Source: Bacteroidota bacterium
GTDB taxonomy: Bacteria > Bacteroidota > Ignavibacteria > Tepidaquicellales > Tepidaquicellaceae
Direction: 5' to 3'
NCBI GenBank assembly: GCA_018266845.1
Contig: JAFDZO010000027.1
Coordinates: forward strand, 1-64,000
Length of the DNA: 64,000 nucleotides
Shown here: positions 35,062 through 44,859 of the stretch, piece by piece
Layout of the letters: every line of letters starts with the position of its first letter
Position numbering within the stretch: position 1 is the stretch's first letter
Translations under genes and position numbers: made by a program
Notes under the pieces: model-generated
The model's input: only the letters and a program-made list of their open reading frames with translations
Told to the model about the DNA's origin: nothing
The model's database searches: none

Positions 35062-36168
35062 CTATATAAATTTCTTTAAGGATTTTAACATTGCAATGTT
35101 TTCTTCTTCGGTTCCTACCGTTATTCTCAAACAATGCCCTAAGCCAAACGGCTTAAGAGGGCGAATGATAATTCCATCTCGCAGCATGCTCTCATTTATA
35201 TCGGCAACTTTGTTTTCGTCTCCGAAATCAATCATCACAAAATTTGCGTAAGAAGGAATCCAATTCAAGCCCAGTTTGTCAAATTCATCCGTTATGAATT
35301 TATGCCCTTCTTGATTTATCTGCAAAGATTTTTGTAAAAATGCTTCATCTTCCAGCGAAGCAATAGCGCCGACCTGTGCAGGCAGCGAAGGCTCAAAAGG
35401 CATTTTTACTTTCATTATGCTTTCAATAAAATCCTTTTGCCCGAAGCCGTATCCGATACGAACAGCGGCGATGCCGTAAACTTTTGAAAATGTTCGTAAA
35501 GTAATTACGTTATCATGGCGGTAATGAAGCGAATCAGGATATTCAGGTTTATCCTGCGCAAATTCAAAATATGCTTCATCTAAAATTACAATTACATCTT
35601 CCGGGACTTTATCAACAAATTTTTCAAATTCATCTTTAGTGAAAATTGTACCTGTCGGGTTATTAGGATTACAAAGATATATAATTTTTGTCTTTGGATT
35701 TATTGCGTTATAGATTGCATCCAAATCAAATTTATATCCTTTTTTCATAGGTACTTCAACATATTTCTTTCCGCTGGATTTAGCCAGCACCTGAAAACCT
35801 ATGAACGTTCCTGCTGATGAAAGCAGCTCATCGTCATCCTGAAGAAAACACCTTAAAATATATGAAATTATTCCTTCGCTTCCGCTGCCGACTGCAACGT
35901 TATCAATATGCAGATCATATTTTTGGGCAATAAGTGTTCTAAGCTCTATTGCGCCTACATCCTGATAGCGGTGAACATCTGACATGCACTCAGTCATAGC
36001 CTTTACTGCGTTCGGCGATGGACCTAAAGGGTTTTCATTGGAGGCAAGTTTATATACCCTGTCTAAGTTAAACTCTTTTTTTATTTCTTCTATTGTTCTG
36101 CCCGGAACATAAGGGCGAAGACTTTTTATGTGGGATGGTATTAAGGACATTTGCTTTATTTTTTTCAA
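35062..36168 (-). CDS. hisC: Histidinol-phosphate aminotransferase-like PLP enzyme
   Basis: The 368-residue class I/II aminotransferase has YKLASNENPLGPSP (N-terminal substrate loop), the PLP-binding YLCNPNNPTGT, DEAYFEFA, and RTFSKVYGIAAVRIGYG with the Schiff-base Lys at about 228. HisC acts in histidine synthesis, but close relatives handle aromatic amino acids, and no other his genes are nearby. Either Met1 or Met7 could start it. The DUF3298 gene follows 17 bases downstream. Confidence 0.85.
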   Translation of the reverse strand: MKKIKQMSLIPSHIKSLRPYVPGRTIEEIKKEFNLDRVYKLASNENPLGPSPNAVKAMTECMSDVHRYQDVGAIELRTLIAQKYDLHIDNVAVGSGSEGIISYILRCFLQDDDELLSSAGTFIGFQVLAKSSGKKYVEVPMKKGYKFDLDAIYNAINPKTKIIYLCNPNNPTGTIFTKDEFEKFVDKVPEDVIVILDEAYFEFAQDKPEYPDSLHYRHDNVITLRTFSKVYGIAAVRIGYGFGQKDFIESIMKVKMPFEPSLPAQVGAIASLEDEAFLQKSLQINQEGHKFITDEFDKLGLNWIPSYANFVMIDFGDENKVADINESMLRDGIIIRPLKPFGLGHCLRITVGTEEENIAMLKSLKKFI

Positions 36169-36295
36169 AATAATTTTATTAATTCAAAGTTAAAATGAAT
36201 TAATAATTTCAGGTAAATGTATTATGAAATTCTTTTATACTGATTAATGTAATTTTTAATGCTTATTTTACAAAAATTTTAAGCTAATTAATTGT

Positions 36296-37240
36296 ATGAA
36301 AATCAAAACATTACTATTATTTTTGTTCTTTGTATTCAATGCAGCAGCTTTTTCTCAAAACAAAGATACAGTTTACGGATGGACTAAAACCGGATTTATC
36401 GGAATGAATCTAAATCAGGTTTCGCTTTCAAACTGGGCGGCAGGAGGAGAAAGCTCGGTTTCTGCAACGGGTTTGTTTTCAGGCTTAGTAAAGTATAACT
36501 CAAAAAAAGAATTCTGGTTAAATAATCTTGACTTTGCTTATGGCTTGATTAAAAGCGAAGACATTAAGGTTAGAAAAAATGAAGATAAGATTGAATTTAC
36601 TTCACAATACGGGAAATATGCAGGCGGAAATTTTTTCTATAGCGCCCTGTTTAATTTCCGTTCACAGTTTTCCAATGGTTATAACTACCCTGACGACTCT
36701 ACTGTTATTTCAAAATTCCTCGCGCCCGGATACCTGAAAGCTGCGCTTGGTATAGACTGGAAACCGGTAGATTATTTTTCTTTATTTGTTTCTCCGGCAA
36801 CCGGAAGATTTACATTTGTTAATGACCAGGTTCTTGCAGATGAAGGCGCTTATGGTGTTGATCCGGCAGTTTATGATGCCTTGGGAAATAAAATCACAAG
36901 CGGCAAAAAAATGAAGGGTGAATTCGGAGCTTCACTCACTGCATTGTTTGCGAAAGAGATAATGGAAAACGTTACTTTGGCTTCAAAGCTGAATTTGTTC
37001 GATAATTACACCGACGACGAAAAAGCTAACAGACTAAACGTAGATGTGAACTGGGAAACAGCTTTACTGATGAAAATAAATAAATTTTTAACAGCATCCA
37101 TTTCGACAAATTTAATTTACGACCACAATATTCCCGTGCCAATTTATGAAACAATAAACGGTGTTAAAACTCAAACGGGAACTGGACCGAGAACTCAGTT
37201 TAAGGAAGTATTAGGAATCGGTTTCGGAATTAAATTTTAA
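36296..37240 (+). CDS. DUF3078 outer-membrane protein
   Basis: The 314-residue protein has a signal peptide ending AFSQ (1-21). The DUF3078 signature begins at once: GWTKTGFIGMNLNQVSLSNW followed by AAGGESSVS. The rest alternates hydrophobic and polar residues in aromatic-rich strands, and the final residue is Phe, as expected for an outer-membrane beta-barrel. Its function is unknown; the family is common in Bacteroidota. A hairpin terminator follows. Confidence 0.85.
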   Translation: MKIKTLLLFLFFVFNAAAFSQNKDTVYGWTKTGFIGMNLNQVSLSNWAAGGESSVSATGLFSGLVKYNSKKEFWLNNLDFAYGLIKSEDIKVRKNEDKIEFTSQYGKYAGGNFFYSALFNFRSQFSNGYNYPDDSTVISKFLAPGYLKAALGIDWKPVDYFSLFVSPATGRFTFVNDQVLADEGAYGVDPAVYDALGNKITSGKKMKGEFGASLTALFAKEIMENVTLASKLNLFDNYTDDEKANRLNVDVNWETALLMKINKFLTASISTNLIYDHNIPVPIYETINGVKTQTGTGPRTQFKEVLGIGFGIKF

Positions 37241-37251
37241 TTTTTAATAAC

Positions 37252-37279
37252 AAAGGCGTGCTGTTATCGGCACGCCTTT
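37252..37279. terminator. Bidirectional hairpin between convergent genes
   Basis: A perfect ten-base stem AAAGGCGTGC / GCACGCCTTT with an eight-base loop lies between the stops of the DUF3078 gene and the DinB gene. Both flanks are AT-rich without a long pure U-run. Confidence 0.65.
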
Positions 37280-37289
37280 ATTAAATAAA

Positions 37290-37778
37290 TTAACTCTGGA
37301 AGGTTTTCATAAATTTTCTTATTTGCCTTCTGTGGCGGTAGATGTGCATTATGGCGTGCTCCATAATCTGGTCGAAGTCAAATGATTGTCCCCATGCCAC
37401 TTCCATGCGGTTCTTGGAATAATCCCACATATCTTCTTCAGCAACTCGCTTGAAACATGTTTCATTAAAAGCAAACATATCGTCAATAGCTTTACAATAT
37501 TCTCCTGCTGAATTAAGATGAGTTACCTTCGGAGTTACGAATTCTTCGCCCGGGTATTTGTGCTTTAAGATTAAAGTCGGATAGATATATCCGCACCTTA
37601 AAACATGGGATAAAATTGTTTGAATGGATTTGCAAGAAGGATTTTGCGTTTCCGAATCAACAATTTTTTCAAGATTTTCATCAGACACATTATTTATAGT
37701 CTGCTTTAAATCACTGAGGGCATTTTCATACAGGTCTAATAAAGCCCCGATAATTCCCTCTCTAAAAACTTGCTGCAT
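37290..37778 (-). CDS. DinB-family four-helix bundle protein
   Basis: The 162-residue DinB/YfiT-like protein has a metal-binding His triad: SHVLRCGY (about 57) and the C-terminal EHAIMHIYRHRRQI (about 140-153). Members of the family are metal-dependent thiol transferases or damage-inducible proteins of varied activity, so no substrate can be assigned. It is a single gene. Confidence 0.8.
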   Translation of the reverse strand: MQQVFREGIIGALLDLYENALSDLKQTINNVSDENLEKIVDSETQNPSCKSIQTILSHVLRCGYIYPTLILKHKYPGEEFVTPKVTHLNSAGEYCKAIDDMFAFNETCFKRVAEEDMWDYSKNRMEVAWGQSFDFDQIMEHAIMHIYRHRRQIRKFMKTFQS

Positions 37779-37880
37779 ATACTTGTAAATTTATTTGCCA
37801 TAAATTTATAAGTATTTTTATTAAAACTCAATCCATTTAATAGAACAACTTCATTCCAAAGCCGCAAAGGCGAGACAAAT

Positions 37881-38321
37881 TTATTTTTCTACAATATCAC
37901 CTTTAAGAGATACAACAATTGCGACTAAATCATTCATTTCTTTTTCGGGAACATTAAATTTTTTGAGAGAGGCAACAAGATGCCCGGCTGCGCTGTTCCA
38001 TTCTGCTTCACTAATTCCAAGCCCTTTATGAGACTGCTTCATTGTTCTGCCGATGTAAACGCATGGTCCGCCGGATGCAGCGCAAATCTGGTCCACCAAT
38101 AGCTGCCTGATTCTCATCTTGGATTCATCGCTTGCTCCTACAAAATATTTGCTGAGCATTTGGTCTGTTACAAGGCGCGGGACAAAATCATCCACAACTG
38201 CTGCGATGGCATCATATCCGCCAAGTCGCTTGTAAAGAGATTCCTGCGCTTGAGATTTGCTTACATTTAATGACATAATAAAAGTTACTGCTAAAAGAAC
38301 TGAAAAGATAATTTTTTTCAT
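37881..38321 (-). CDS. Exported group 1 truncated hemoglobin
   Basis: The 146-residue protein has a signal peptide (1-26, ending SQAQ) followed by a trHb1 domain: LYKRLGGYDAIAAVVDDF, the QICAASGGPCVYIGRTMKQSH region with the proximal His at about 98, and LGISEAEW. Globins of this type bind O2 or NO. Export to the periplasm is unusual but recurrent in this family. The two cysteines in CAASGGPC could form a disulfide there. Confidence 0.85.
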   Translation of the reverse strand: MKKIIFSVLLAVTFIMSLNVSKSQAQESLYKRLGGYDAIAAVVDDFVPRLVTDQMLSKYFVGASDESKMRIRQLLVDQICAASGGPCVYIGRTMKQSHKGLGISEAEWNSAAGHLVASLKKFNVPEKEMNDLVAIVVSLKGDIVEK

Positions 38322-38504
38322 TTTTGATAAATTTTATTTTATTTTAGAATAAATGGAATACGGAGCAAAATGTGAAATGGATTTCCCCCCGAAAGAGAAA
38401 AATATTTGCCGCAGCTGACAAAAAAATACCTTCCACCTTTGAATTGTAAATAAGTATCAGAATTGCTAATTTTATGCTTAATTATAAACCTACCTTTCAT
38501 TTTA

Positions 38505-38930
38505 ATGTCTCAGAATAGTTATTCGAAAATCAAGACCTTTGATCAGAAAAACTGGGTAAAAGAAAATTTATCGTATAAAAAAGACACGGGAAGCTGGGCT
38601 TGGATTCTGCACAGGATTACAGGCGTTGCCTTAATTGGATACCTATTTCTTCATATATACTCATTAAGCCCGCTAACCCAGGGCGAAGCTGCCTTTACAG
38701 ATAAGATGAAGTCATTCACAACTCCGTTTTTTATGTTTATTGAGTGGCTTCTTTTTGCTTTTGTTCTCTTCCACTCGCTTAACGGAATAAGAATAGTTTT
38801 AGTTGACTGGGCAGACGGGGCAAAGTATCACAGGTCGCTTTATGTCTGGTCGTGGATAGTCGGCGTAATTTTATTTGTGATGATGGGTGTAATTATGTTC
38901 TCTTACGAAATCGGCTTATTAGCCAAATAA
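38505..38930 (+). CDS. sdhC: Succinate dehydrogenase cytochrome b subunit
   Basis: I start the gene at ATG 38505 (141 residues); the frame runs up to 38463, but those codons are hydrophobic and unconserved. Three transmembrane helices are visible. The first carries WAWILHRITGVALIGYLFLHIY, and the second ends with LFHSLNGIRIVLVDW, which holds a heme-ligand-type His. It anchors SdhAB to the membrane for quinone reduction. sdhD follows 18 bases downstream, but sdhA and sdhB are not in the window. Confidence 0.88.
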   Translation: MSQNSYSKIKTFDQKNWVKENLSYKKDTGSWAWILHRITGVALIGYLFLHIYSLSPLTQGEAAFTDKMKSFTTPFFMFIEWLLFAFVLFHSLNGIRIVLVDWADGAKYHRSLYVWSWIVGVILFVMMGVIMFSYEIGLLAK

Positions 38931-38948
38931 ATTAAATTTTCTATCTTA

Positions 38949-39326
38949 ATGTTCAAGTATCAAAATACAAAATCATCCGGCTCAAAAAGCTGGGTAATAC
39001 AGAGAGTAACAGGTATTGCTCTTGTAATTTTAATGATTGGTCATTATATATTAATGCACTACAATCCTGATTCCGGTCATACATATCAGGCAGTGCTAAA
39101 CAGAATGTCTTATTCTTGGTATAGAATTATTGATATTAGCTTCCTGATATTGGGTATGTATCACGGACTGAACGGCGTATGGGGAATTTTCCGCGACTAT
39201 AAGCTGAAAACATGGCAGAATTACACAATATTTGCTCTTTTGCTTATTTTCGGATTGGCGTTTGTAGCATGGGGTTTGAGTATAATACTTTCTATCCCAT
39301 ATGTGCATACATCAAACATTCATTAA
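38949..39326 (+). CDS. sdhD: Succinate dehydrogenase membrane anchor subunit
   Basis: The 125-residue protein has three transmembrane helices. It has SKSWVIQRVTGIALVILMIGHY in the first and YHGLNGVWGIFRDY between the second and third, mirroring the SdhC pattern of Arg and His residues at the quinone/heme site. It is the partner of the preceding sdhC. The Hc1 gene starts 83 bases downstream, probably from its own promoter. Confidence 0.85.
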   Translation: MFKYQNTKSSGSKSWVIQRVTGIALVILMIGHYILMHYNPDSGHTYQAVLNRMSYSWYRIIDISFLILGMYHGLNGVWGIFRDYKLKTWQNYTIFALLLIFGLAFVAWGLSIILSIPYVHTSNIH

Positions 39327-39332
39327 TTTACA

Positions 39333-39364
39333 ATTGACTTTTATAGCCAAATTTATAATTTTTG
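39333..39364 (+). promoter_or_regulatory. Candidate promoter of the Hc1 gene
   Basis: ATTG (39333-39336) and TAATTTTTG (39356-39364) are 19 bases apart, resembling the Bacteroidota TTTG / TAnnTTTG pattern with one extra T. A TATAAT lies at 39354-39359. An AAGGA site occurs about 11 bases before the ATG at 39410. Confidence 0.4.
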
Positions 39365-39409
39365 CTAAATTAACCAAAAATTCAAATCTAAAAACAAGGA
39401 AAACTCCAC

Positions 39410-39598
39410 ATGGAAAAATTCAGTGATCTGCAAAAGAAGCTTGATGACATGAAGACAGATATTGAAAAATTCTATCAAAAAGGTCAGAATGCAGCAGGTA
39501 CAAGATTAAGAAAGAGTTTAAACGAATTAAAGAAGGTCGCTTCTGATATCCGTAAAGAAATTCAGGATATGAGAGCATCAAGAAAAACTGAAGGATAA
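39410..39598 (+). CDS. Histone H1-like DNA-binding protein Hc1
   Basis: The 62-residue basic protein has the Bacteroidota Hc1 pattern: an N-terminal FSDLQKKLDDMKTDIEKFYQKG, then AAGTRLRKSLNELKKVASDIRKEIQDM and a short basic tail. It is helical and should bind DNA and compact the nucleoid. A strong terminator follows immediately, so it is transcribed as a single short message or as the tail of the sdh message. Confidence 0.88.
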   Translation: MEKFSDLQKKLDDMKTDIEKFYQKGQNAAGTRLRKSLNELKKVASDIRKEIQDMRASRKTEG

Positions 39599-39621
39599 AT
39601 TTTTCTTGTTCTTTCATTCTG

Positions 39622-39691
39622 AAAGTGGAATCTAAATGAGGGTTTTTGCAGTTATACCTGTATGCCTTAATTTAGAATCCACTTTTTTTTT
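39622..39691 (+). terminator. Long-stem terminator after Hc1
   Basis: AAAGTGGAATCTAAAT (39622-39637) and ATTTAGAATCCACTTT (39670-39685) pair over 16 bases with one mismatch, followed by nine T. The loop of 32 bases is large for a plain terminator. Confidence 0.8.
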
Positions 39692-39757
39692 ATAGCCCTT
39701 TTATGAAAATATAGGGAGAAATAATATATTCACTAATTTTAATTACTTTCGATTTAA

Positions 39758-41557
39758 TTGAACGCATCACGAATTAGAAATTTTTGCATTATTGCCCACA
39801 TTGACCACGGCAAATCTACCTTAGCCGACAGGCTTTTAGAAAAAACAAAGACAATCGCTGAGCGCGATATGGTGAAGCAGATTCTTGACGATATGGAGCT
39901 TGAACAGGAGCGCGGTATTACCATAAAGCTGCATGCCATTCAGATGAAATATAAATCAATGGCAGGCGAAGATTACATTTTTAACCTGATAGATACTCCC
40001 GGGCACGTAGATTTTTCATACGAGGTTTCCCGCTCGCTTGCTGCCTGCGAAGGAGCATTGCTTGTTGTTGATGCTACGCAAGGCATTGAAGCTCAGACAA
40101 TCAGCAATCTATATCTGGCAATAGATAATGGTCTTGAGATAATACCCGTAATAAATAAAATTGACCTGCCCAATGCAATGCCCGATGTTGTTAAGCAGCA
40201 GATTGTTGAACTTATCGGCTGCAAACCGGAAGATATAATTCTTGCTTCAGCAAAAGCAGATATAGGAACTGATGATATTCTTGAGGCAATCGTTGACAGA
40301 ATTCCGGCAGCTGCAATTAATAATGATAAACCCCTTCGCGCATTAATTTTCGATTCAAAGTTTGATATTTACAGAGGAGTAATAATTTATTTAAGAGTAT
40401 TCGACGGCATTTTAAAAGAAAAGCAAAAAATAAAATTTTACTTTAACAATAAAGAATTTGAAGCTGAAGAAGTCGGTATTCTTAAAATGGATAAGGTTAG
40501 AACCGGCTCATTAGAATCAGGGCAGGTAGGATATTTAATTGCAGGCATAAAGGATGTAAATGATTCAAAAGTCGGTGATACAATTTTTGATGCAGAAAAT
40601 CCGATTGCAGAACCGCTGCCGGGCTATAAAGAAGTTCTGCCAATGGTGTTCAGCGGAATATATCCTTCGGCAGCAGATGATTTTGAAGAGTTGAGAGATT
40701 CGCTGGCTAAACTCAAACTTAACGATGCAGCTTTATCATTCGTGCCCGAAAGTTCGCTGGCGCTCGGATTTGGTTTCAGATGCGGATTTCTGGGAATGCT
40801 TCACATGGAAATTGTTCAGGAGCGTCTTGAGCGTGAGTACAATCTTAACATTGTTACAACAGTACCCAACGTAGAGTATAAAGTCTATAAAACAAACGGA
40901 GAAGTTGTAATTGTGGATAACCCGTCTTCTATGCCTGAACCACAGCACATTGATTATATAGAAGAGCCTTACATTGCTGCGAATATCATCACCCCCACCG
41001 AATACATGGGAAATCTGATGAAACTTGCAAACGAACGCAGAGGAATATTTGTAAACAGCAATTATGTTGATGCAAAAAGAGTTGATTTGCATTTCGAGCT
41101 TCCGCTTAGTGAAATTGTTTATGACTTCTATGATAAGCTGAAATCATTTTCCAGAGGATACGCATCGTTTGATTATGAGTTAAAAGATTACAGAAAATCT
41201 GATTTAGTTAAACTTGATATACTTTTAAATGGAGACCCCGTTGACGCGCTTTCAACGGTAGTTCACCGTTCAAAAGCTCATGACTGGGGAAAGCGTTTAT
41301 GTTCAAAGTTGAGAAAACTTATACCAAGGCAGATGTATGAAGTTGCTATTCAGGCAGCAATCGGGGCTAAGATTGTTGCAAGAGAAACAATTTCAGCAAT
41401 GAGAAAGAATGTTATCGCAAAATGTTACGGCGGAGATATTTCAAGAAAAAGAAAGCTCCTTGAAAAACAAAAAGAAGGCAAGAAGCGCATGAAGCAAGTC
41501 GGCTCAGTGGAAATTCCGCAAGAAGCATTTCACGCAGTGCTTTCGCTGGATGATTGA
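39758..41557 (+). CDS. lepA: Elongation factor 4
   Basis: This 599-residue translational GTPase back-translocates ribosomes. The G1 motif [10 protein letters not shown] is near residue 13, then [27 protein letters not shown], the EF-G-like domains and the LepA-specific C-terminal domain ([20 protein letters not shown]). The start is TTG at 39758, with the GTPase domain in the right place. lepB lies 62 bases downstream, the usual lepAB neighbourhood. Confidence 0.97.
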   Translation: MNASRIRNFCIIAHIDHGKSTLADRLLEKTKTIAERDMVKQILDDMELEQERGITIKLHAIQMKYKSMAGEDYIFNLIDTPGHVDFSYEVSRSLAACEGALLVVDATQGIEAQTISNLYLAIDNGLEIIPVINKIDLPNAMPDVVKQQIVELIGCKPEDIILASAKADIGTDDILEAIVDRIPAAAINNDKPLRALIFDSKFDIYRGVIIYLRVFDGILKEKQKIKFYFNNKEFEAEEVGILKMDKVRTGSLESGQVGYLIAGIKDVNDSKVGDTIFDAENPIAEPLPGYKEVLPMVFSGIYPSAADDFEELRDSLAKLKLNDAALSFVPESSLALGFGFRCGFLGMLHMEIVQERLEREYNLNIVTTVPNVEYKVYKTNGEVVIVDNPSSMPEPQHIDYIEEPYIAANIITPTEYMGNLMKLANERRGIFVNSNYVDAKRVDLHFELPLSEIVYDFYDKLKSFSRGYASFDYELKDYRKSDLVKLDILLNGDPVDALSTVVHRSKAHDWGKRLCSKLRKLIPRQMYEVAIQAAIGAKIVARETISAMRKNVIAKCYGGDISRKRKLLEKQKEGKKRMKQVGSVEIPQEAFHAVLSLDD

Positions 41558-41619
41558 TGAACATTTTCAATAATTTTACGTTCTACATATAAACTAAGTT
41601 TTTAACTCTTAACACATTA

Positions 41620-42525
41620 ATGGCACTATTAAAAAAGAATCCTGATACTGCAAAGACAAAAGGAAAGAAAAATAAACCAAAAGAATTTTTTGATGCTTTA
41701 CTCTATGCCGCAGTAGTAGCTTTTATAATAAAAATATTTTTATTTGAGGCATATAGAATACCCACAGGCTCGATGGAAAACACACTGCTTGTAGGAGACT
41801 TTCTTCTCGTTACCAAATTCACTTACGGAGCTACTACGCCGAGAAATGTTCCCTTTACAGATATTAGACTTCCCTATTGGAAACTACCCGGCTTTAAAGA
41901 CCCGGAAAGAGGCGATATTATTGTATTCGATTTCCCGGGCGACAAAGATGAATTGGAGTCGAAAGAAGTTGTAAATTACATTAAACGATGTGTCGGTCTG
42001 CCCGGAGATACGATTCATATTGTTGATAAAAAACTTTACGTGAATGGCGCTCCGTTCCCTGACCCGCCGGGTGAGCAGTTTGACAAAGTAAAACGCGAGC
42101 CGAACTTTATGAATCCCAGAATTTTTCCAAAAGGAATGCCTTGGAATGAAGATAACTATGGTCCGATTCGAGTTCCTAAAAAAGGAGATAAGCTGAAAAT
42201 TGATGATAAGAATTTTGACGCATGGCGGATGTTTGCTTTAAAGGAAGGTCATAGATTGCAAATGAATCCGGGCGGAGTAATTACCTCTGACGGAACCGCT
42301 CTGCCAAATAATGAATATACCGTTGAAAGAAACTATCTTTTTATGATGGGAGACAATAGAAACAATTCTCTTGACAGCCGTTTCTGGGGATTTATGCCTG
42401 AAGAAAACATTGTGGGGCAGGCTTTTATGCTTTACTGGTCTTGGAATGCAAATATCCCGTTCTCAAATTTCTTTGACCTGCTCGGCTCTATCAGGTGGGA
42501 GAGAATCGGAAAGCTAATCAAGTAA
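41620..42525 (+). CDS. lepB: Signal peptidase I
   Basis: The 301-residue S26A peptidase cleaves signal peptides at the outer face of the inner membrane. It has one N-terminal transmembrane helix. The catalytic Ser is in RIPTGSMENTL (about 51), the Lys general base in VVNYIKRCVGLPGDTI (about 122), and the box E motif is MMGDNRNNSLDSRFWGF. A long insertion (about 150-225) is typical of Bacteroidota enzymes. It follows lepA and ends at a strong terminator. Confidence 0.95.
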   Translation: MALLKKNPDTAKTKGKKNKPKEFFDALLYAAVVAFIIKIFLFEAYRIPTGSMENTLLVGDFLLVTKFTYGATTPRNVPFTDIRLPYWKLPGFKDPERGDIIVFDFPGDKDELESKEVVNYIKRCVGLPGDTIHIVDKKLYVNGAPFPDPPGEQFDKVKREPNFMNPRIFPKGMPWNEDNYGPIRVPKKGDKLKIDDKNFDAWRMFALKEGHRLQMNPGGVITSDGTALPNNEYTVERNYLFMMGDNRNNSLDSRFWGFMPEENIVGQAFMLYWSWNANIPFSNFFDLLGSIRWERIGKLIK

Positions 42526-42551
42526 TTTTCCGTTAATCACAAGTCTTTTCT

Positions 42552-42587
42552 AAAAAATACCGGGAAATTTTTCCGGTATTTTTTTTT
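42552..42587 (+). terminator. Terminator of lepAB
   Basis: AAAAAATACCGG and CCGGTATTTTTT form a 12-base stem with a nine-base loop, followed by further T. It begins 27 bases after the lepB stop. Confidence 0.88.
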
Positions 42588-42714
42588 GCTTAAATTTTAC
42601 AATTTCTTAACCTCTGTAACAGAAAATTCTTCAAAAGACTAGATTTTTTTTTGAACTATTTCTAGCCGGTGTGTGTTTAGCTCATTATATATAAATTAAA
42701 AAGAGGATATTTTA

Positions 42715-43656
42715 TTGGATACAGGATTACTTTGGATTGTATTTAATGTGTTTGTTTTATCAATGCTTGCGTTAGATTTGGGGGTGTTTCACAAAAAATC
42801 TCATAAAGTAGAAATAAAAGAAGCGCTTATATGGAGCGGTGTTTGGATTGGATTCGCATTAATCTTCGCTTTAATGCTATGGATGGGTTGGATTTACAAA
42901 GGTAACTATAATCACGAAGAAGTTACAATGAAGTTTCTTACCGGCTATCTGATAGAAAAATCATTGAGCATAGATAACGTTTTTGTCTTTGTTCTTTTAT
43001 TCGGATACTTTAATGTTCCAAGTGAATACCAGCACAAAGTTTTGTTTTGGGGAATTATCGGAGCGCTTATAATGAGAGTTATTTTTATTTTTGCAGGTGT
43101 TGCATTGATAACCAAGTTTGAGTGGATAATATATGTTTTCGGCGCATTCCTTATTTTCACAGGAATAAAAATCGCTATACAAAAGGACAAAAAAATGGAG
43201 CCGGAAAAAAACCCAATTCTGAAACTGGTGAAGAAATTTTTCAGAATGACGGAAAATTTTGAAGGCGATAAATTTTTTGTGAAGAAAAAAGGAGTGAAAT
43301 ACGCTACTCCCCTTTTCGCTGTTCTCGTGCTTATTGAAGCGACAGATTTGATTTTTGCCGTTGATTCCATTCCGGCAATTCTGGCAATTTCAAATGATGC
43401 TTTTATAGTTTATACATCTAACGTATTCGCAATTTTAGGACTGCGGGCATTATACTTTGCGCTGGCAGGCATAATGCACTTATTCCATTATCTTAACTAC
43501 GGTCTGGCTGTCATTCTTTCATTTGTCGGCGTTAAGATGATTTTAGGCAAAGGGGTCATAGCTACTGAAGTATCGCTGCTTGTAATTGCAAGCGTTCTTT
43601 TGATTTCAGTGATGCTATCATTACTTTTCCCGAAAAAGAAAATCAAAGCCACATAA
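42715..43656 (+). CDS. TerC-family membrane protein
   Basis: The 313-residue polytopic protein has about eight helices. TerC signatures are FLTGYLIEKSLSIDNVFVF and EATDLIFAVDSIPAILA, each with a buried Asp. TerC/Alx proteins are linked to Mn2+ export and to metalation of exported proteins. The start is TTG with AGAGGA six bases upstream, which fixes it. It is a single gene bracketed by two terminators. Confidence 0.92.
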   Translation: MDTGLLWIVFNVFVLSMLALDLGVFHKKSHKVEIKEALIWSGVWIGFALIFALMLWMGWIYKGNYNHEEVTMKFLTGYLIEKSLSIDNVFVFVLLFGYFNVPSEYQHKVLFWGIIGALIMRVIFIFAGVALITKFEWIIYVFGAFLIFTGIKIAIQKDKKMEPEKNPILKLVKKFFRMTENFEGDKFFVKKKGVKYATPLFAVLVLIEATDLIFAVDSIPAILAISNDAFIVYTSNVFAILGLRALYFALAGIMHLFHYLNYGLAVILSFVGVKMILGKGVIATEVSLLVIASVLLISVMLSLLFPKKKIKAT

Positions 43657-43666
43657 ATTTTCTGAG

Positions 43667-43697
43667 AAGCTGTGCTAAACTAAGCACAGCTTTTTTT
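43667..43697 (+). terminator. Terminator of the terC-like gene
   Basis: A perfect ten-base stem AAGCTGTGCT / AGCACAGCTT with a six-base loop runs into seven T. Confidence 0.9.
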
Positions 43698-43740
43698 ATA
43701 TCCTTTCCCGAATAGAATAAATATTTTATAAGAAAAATAT

Positions 43741-44859
43741 TTGTCAGGGATTTACATACATATACCTTTCTGCCGCAGAAAATGCTCCTATTGCGATTTC
43801 TATCTTATTACAAATCTAAATATTGTTGACAGATTTGTTTCTAATCTGCTAAAGGAAATTGAGATTTCATCCGTTTCTTATAGAAAAGAAAAATTTAATA
43901 CAATTTTTTTCGGCGGAGGTACTCCTTCCATTCTTTCAGCAGATAAACTCGATATAATCATCAGCTCATTAAAGAATTATTTCAATATTAGTGAAAACCC
44001 CGAAGTTACCATTGAAGCTAATCCCGAAGATTTTGCAGATGCAGATTTTAATGAATACAGAGCAGCAGGGATAAACCGTTTCAGCTTTGGAGTACAGTCT
44101 TTCAATAATGACGAGCTTAAATTTCTAACACGGGAGCATAGCGCCGGGTATTCTGAAAAAATCATTAGAGAATGCCTGAAGATTTTTGATAATGTAAGCA
44201 TTGATTTGATTTATTCTCTCCCGAATCAAAAGAAAGATAACCTGATAAATTCACTCAAAAAAGTTATTGAGTTAAATGTTCCTCATGTCTCTGCCTACAC
44301 ATTAATTTTTGAAGAGCAGACAAAACTGTATAATCTGTTTAGAAAAAACTTAGTTACGAAAAATGAAGATTCACTTGAAGCAGAATTATATTCGCTTGTT
44401 ACGGATTTTCTTACATCAAGGGGCTTTAATCACTATGAAGTCTCAAACTATGCAAAGCCCGGTTACCAATCTAAGCACAACCTGAAATACTGGAGCTACG
44501 AAAATTATGTCGGATTTGGTCCATCTGCCCATTCTCTTTACAACGGCAGACGGTGGAATAATTACAGAGATATTGTGAAATACAATCTCTCGCTTCAAAA
44601 CGGCTCGCTGCCCATAGAAAATGAAATTATTCTGAATAAAGATATGATAAGGTTGGAATTTATTATGCTGGCATTGAGAAGTAAAGGTGTGGATTTTAAT
44701 CGTTATGAAAGTATGTTTGATGAAAAATTTACAGAGAAATATATAAGTTCTATTTCGGAATTAGTGAATAACAATCTTGGAGTTATCTCAAGCGATAATT
44801 TTAAACTAAACGAAAACGGGTTTAGGCTGACGGATGAAATTATAGCGAAATATTTTTGA
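43741..44859 (+). CDS. hemW: HemW-type radical SAM heme chaperone
   Basis: The 372-residue protein begins SGIYIHIPFCRRKCSYCDFY, with the radical-SAM CxxxCxxC and the extra downstream residue pattern of HemW/HemN-like proteins. FFGGGTPSIL, EANPEDF and FGVQSFNNDEL are standard. It lacks the extra N-terminal part of true coproporphyrinogen dehydrogenase, so HemW (heme delivery) is preferred. The start is TTG. Its end overlaps the end of the convergent PAP2 gene by 20 bases. Confidence 0.9.
   Translation: MSGIYIHIPFCRRKCSYCDFYLITNLNIVDRFVSNLLKEIEISSVSYRKEKFNTIFFGGGTPSILSADKLDIIISSLKNYFNISENPEVTIEANPEDFADADFNEYRAAGINRFSFGVQSFNNDELKFLTREHSAGYSEKIIRECLKIFDNVSIDLIYSLPNQKKDNLINSLKKVIELNVPHVSAYTLIFEEQTKLYNLFRKNLVTKNEDSLEAELYSLVTDFLTSRGFNHYEVSNYAKPGYQSKHNLKYWSYENYVGFGPSAHSLYNGRRWNNYRDIVKYNLSLQNGSLPIENEIILNKDMIRLEFIMLALRSKGVDFNRYESMFDEKFTEKYISSISELVNNNLGVISSDNFKLNENGFRLTDEIIAKYF

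Noticed and set aside
34283-35134. Longer start for the DUF3298 protein
   Set aside because: It would overlap the end of the aminotransferase by 73 bases and bury the signal peptide behind 30 basic residues.
43741-44859. Oxygen-independent coproporphyrinogen dehydrogenase (hemN)
   Set aside because: The protein starts directly at the radical-SAM motif and lacks the N-terminal extension of HemN; HemW fits better.
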